Shown in pieces: positions 62,434 through 64,000 of a stretch of DNA of 64,000 nt (positions are counted from its first letter, which is position 1; every line of letters starts with the position of its first letter). Both the position numbers and the translations under genes were made by a program. The stretch comes from Flavonifractor sp. An92. Lineage in GTDB: Bacteria > Bacillota > Clostridia > Oscillospirales > Oscillospiraceae. The notes below the pieces were generated by a model. It was given only the letters and a program-made list of their open reading frames with translations. It was not told the DNA's origin and did no database searches. The stretch spans positions 248,001 through 312,000 of the forward strand of contig NZ_NFGZ01000001.1 in the NCBI RefSeq assembly GCF_002159175.1, written 5' to 3'.

Positions 62434-63381
62434 ATGATGCCGTACATCCTGGCGATCCTTGGCGTGCTGATCCTGGTGATCCTGGTGCTGAACGTGAAAT
62501 TCGTCCAGCAGTCCAAGGCCTATGTCATTGAGCGCATGGGCGCCTTCCGCACCATCTGGACGGTGGGCCCCCATCTGAAGGTCCCCTTCTTCGAGCGGGT
62601 GGTGAAGGTCGTCTCCCTGAAGGAGCAGGTGGTGGACTTCCCGCCCCAGCCCGTCATCACCAAGGATAACGTCACCATGCAGATCGACACCGTGATCTAC
62701 TTCCAGATCACCGACCCCAAGCTCTACACCTACGGTGTGGAGCAGCCCATGAGCGCCATTGAGAACCTGACCGCCACCACCCTGCGCAACATCATCGGCG
62801 ATCTGGAGCTGGACCAATCCCTCACCAGCCGGGACCACATCAACGGCCAGATGCGGGCCATCCTGGACGAGGCCACCGACAACTGGGGCATCAAGGTCAA
62901 CCGGGTGGAGCTGAAGAACATCATGCCGCCCCGGGATATCCAGGAGTCCATGGAGAAGCAGATGCGGGCCGAGCGGGAGCGCCGGGAGGCCATCCTCCAG
63001 GCCGAGGGCCAGAAGCAGTCCCAGATCCTGGTGGCCGAGGGCGAAAAGCAGAGCGCCATCCTCCGGGCCGACGCGGCCAAGCAGGCCAAGATCATGGAGG
63101 CCGAGGCCCTCAAGACCGCCAAGATCCTGGAGGCGGAGGCCGAGGCCGAGGCCATCATGAAGGTGCAGCAGGCCACCGCCGACGCCATCCGGCTCATCAA
63201 CGAGGCCGACCCCGGCGAGGCTGTGCTGAAAATCAAGGCCCTGGAGGCCTTCCAGGCCGCGGCTGACGGCAAGGCCACCAAGATCATCATTCCCAGCGAG
63301 ATCCAGGGTCTGGCCGGGCTGTGCGCCAGCGCCAAGAGCGTGTTCGACGCGGTGGAGCCCCAGAGCCCCAACGGAAAATAA
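62434..63381 (+). CDS. SPFH/band-7 domain protein (QmcA/paraslipin type)
   Basis: A 315-residue protein. One N-terminal membrane helix (about 4-23) is followed by the SPFH domain (about 27-185, VKFVQQSKAYVIERMGAF, KDNVTMQIDTVIYFQITDP) and a charged coiled coil (about 185-260) rich in Ala and Glu. It probably forms a ring-like membrane scaffold with NfeD. Good ribosome binding site (GGGAGGAATTGGT). Confidence 0.92.
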   Translation: MMPYILAILGVLILVILVLNVKFVQQSKAYVIERMGAFRTIWTVGPHLKVPFFERVVKVVSLKEQVVDFPPQPVITKDNVTMQIDTVIYFQITDPKLYTYGVEQPMSAIENLTATTLRNIIGDLELDQSLTSRDHINGQMRAILDEATDNWGIKVNRVELKNIMPPRDIQESMEKQMRAERERREAILQAEGQKQSQILVAEGEKQSAILRADAAKQAKIMEAEALKTAKILEAEAEAEAIMKVQQATADAIRLINEADPGEAVLKIKALEAFQAAADGKATKIIIPSEIQGLAGLCASAKSVFDAVEPQSPNGK

Positions 63382-63391
63382 CAGCGCGATG

Positions 63392-63427
63392 CACGCCGCG
63401 GGGAACACCCCCGCGGCGTGTGTGTTT
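63392..63427 (+). terminator. Terminator after the SPFH gene
   Basis: A 12-bp GC-rich stem (63392-63403 with 63409-63420, 5-base loop) followed by TGTGTTTT, a modest T-run. Confidence 0.7.
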
Positions 63428-63444
63428 TCGCAAAAGGAGGACCC

Positions 63445-64000
63445 ATGAAGAACGAGACGGCGCGGAGCCTGTGCCTCCGCCTCTGGTACGGCGGCGCGGG
63501 GGGCCTGATGGGGGTCTTTCTGGCGGTGCGCCTGCGGGCCTTTCTGGTGCAGGCGTGGACCATGACCCTGCCGCTGGGTCTGGTGCTGCTGCTGGCCCCG
63601 GCGCTGGCCCTGCTGGGCGTGCTGCTGGCCCCGGTGGTGGAGCGGCATCTGAAGGCCATGGCCTTCGGCGGCCGGCGCTGGAGCTGGTGGATTTACATCC
63701 TGTGTCTGGCGGTGTGTGTGGCCGGACGGAAACTGGTGCTCGACGAGGCCATCCAGGGCGGCGGGCTGTGGCTCCCTTCGTGGCTGGAGCTGCTGACTCT
63801 GGTGGGCGGCGGAGTGCTGCTGGGGGTGTTCACCCTCCACCTGCTCTTCGCCGTGTGGGAGGGCCTGCCCGCCCTGGGGCGGTGGTTTGCGGGCCTTCAG
63901 CGGCGGGACTGGCTGACCCTGCTGGTGCTGTGGCTGCTGGTAAATGTGGCCGTGTTCGCCTACGCCACCGGCAGCCAGACGATCTGCAGCTGGGACAGCG
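63445..64000 (+). CDS. Multi-helix membrane protein, N-terminal part (cut by window edge)
   Basis: An open frame of 185 codons from the ATG at 63445 (ribosome binding site AAAGGAGG) to the window end. It has about five hydrophobic segments. AFGGRRWSWW and RRDWLTLLVLWLLVNVAVFAYATGSQT could suit a glycosyltransferase-like or O-antigen-type membrane protein, but I cannot assign it. The C-terminal part is outside the window. Confidence 0.65.
   Translation, partial: MKNETARSLCLRLWYGGAGGLMGVFLAVRLRAFLVQAWTMTLPLGLVLLLAPALALLGVLLAPVVERHLKAMAFGGRRWSWWIYILCLAVCVAGRKLVLDEAIQGGGLWLPSWLELLTLVGGGVLLGVFTLHLLFAVWEGLPALGRWFAGLQRRDWLTLLVLWLLVNVAVFAYATGSQTICSWDS

Overview
The window reads as chromosome of a GC-rich gut Firmicute of the class Clostridia, most likely Oscillospiraceae (Flavonifractor / Lawsonibacter / Pseudoflavonifractor type). 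This is inferred from GC-rich codon use with strong GGAGG ribosome binding sites, a CIRCE-controlled groES-groEL pair, an SLH-domain envelope protein, an Opp-type peptide transporter, tet(W), and many small regulators of Firmicute type. No 16S rRNA is present, so the genus is an inference.

Layout. 1-1096: an OmpR-type response regulator and a sensor kinase cut by the window edge. 1331-3904: TauE/SafE transporter plus membrane-anchored arylsulfate sulfotransferase. 3974-9836: a complete oligopeptide/dipeptide ABC transporter. 10183-14280: a degenerate sigma-like membrane protein, a nitroreductase, a Sel1-repeat protein and a large membrane protein. 14465-21302: a same-strand run of small redox and modification enzymes (tandem flavodoxin protein, peptide deformylase, TIGR04076 protein, SDR, flavodoxin, Vat-type acetyltransferase, phosphoesterase, MATE-type exporter, GrpB-ArsC fusion). 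21507-28548: regulators and small membrane proteins (XRE, VWA, macro domain, TetR, VanZ, MarR-FUSC). 28545-32079: RtcB RNA ligase divergent from two WYL-domain proteins. 32125-38318: GLUG-repeat surface protein, MMPL transporter and TetR regulator.

38511-47378 is an integrated mobilizable element of about 8.9 kb placed exactly at the 3' end of guaA. It carries excisionase, tyrosine integrase, MobC-like protein, RepA-like helicase, MobV relaxase, tet(W) with its leader/attenuator, a methyltransferase and an XRE repressor. Imperfect copies of the guaA 3' end lie at both boundaries, and paired short repeats that look like integrase arm sites lie just inside both ends. The hairpin at 38421-38461 looks like guaA's original terminator, left on the far side of the element.

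48655-64000 returns to chromosomal genes: guaA, ptsI, tRNA-Gln, nrdR, a membrane HExxH protein, a MerB-like protein, cyuA with a divergent LysR regulator, groEL-groES, a lipid kinase, an SLH protein, an RNA methyltransferase, and an NfeD-SPFH pair.

The most notable points are: a GMP synthase whose glutamine amidotransferase domain lacks the catalytic Cys-His-Glu part while the synthetase part is intact; the fully delimited tet(W) element; a sigma-factor-like protein with a C-terminal membrane anchor; and an aryl-sulfotransferase/sulfur-anion exporter pair. I found no CRISPR array, no insertion sequence and no phage. I do not see a single wholly new multi-gene defence-type system; the novelty is in individual genes and arrangements.
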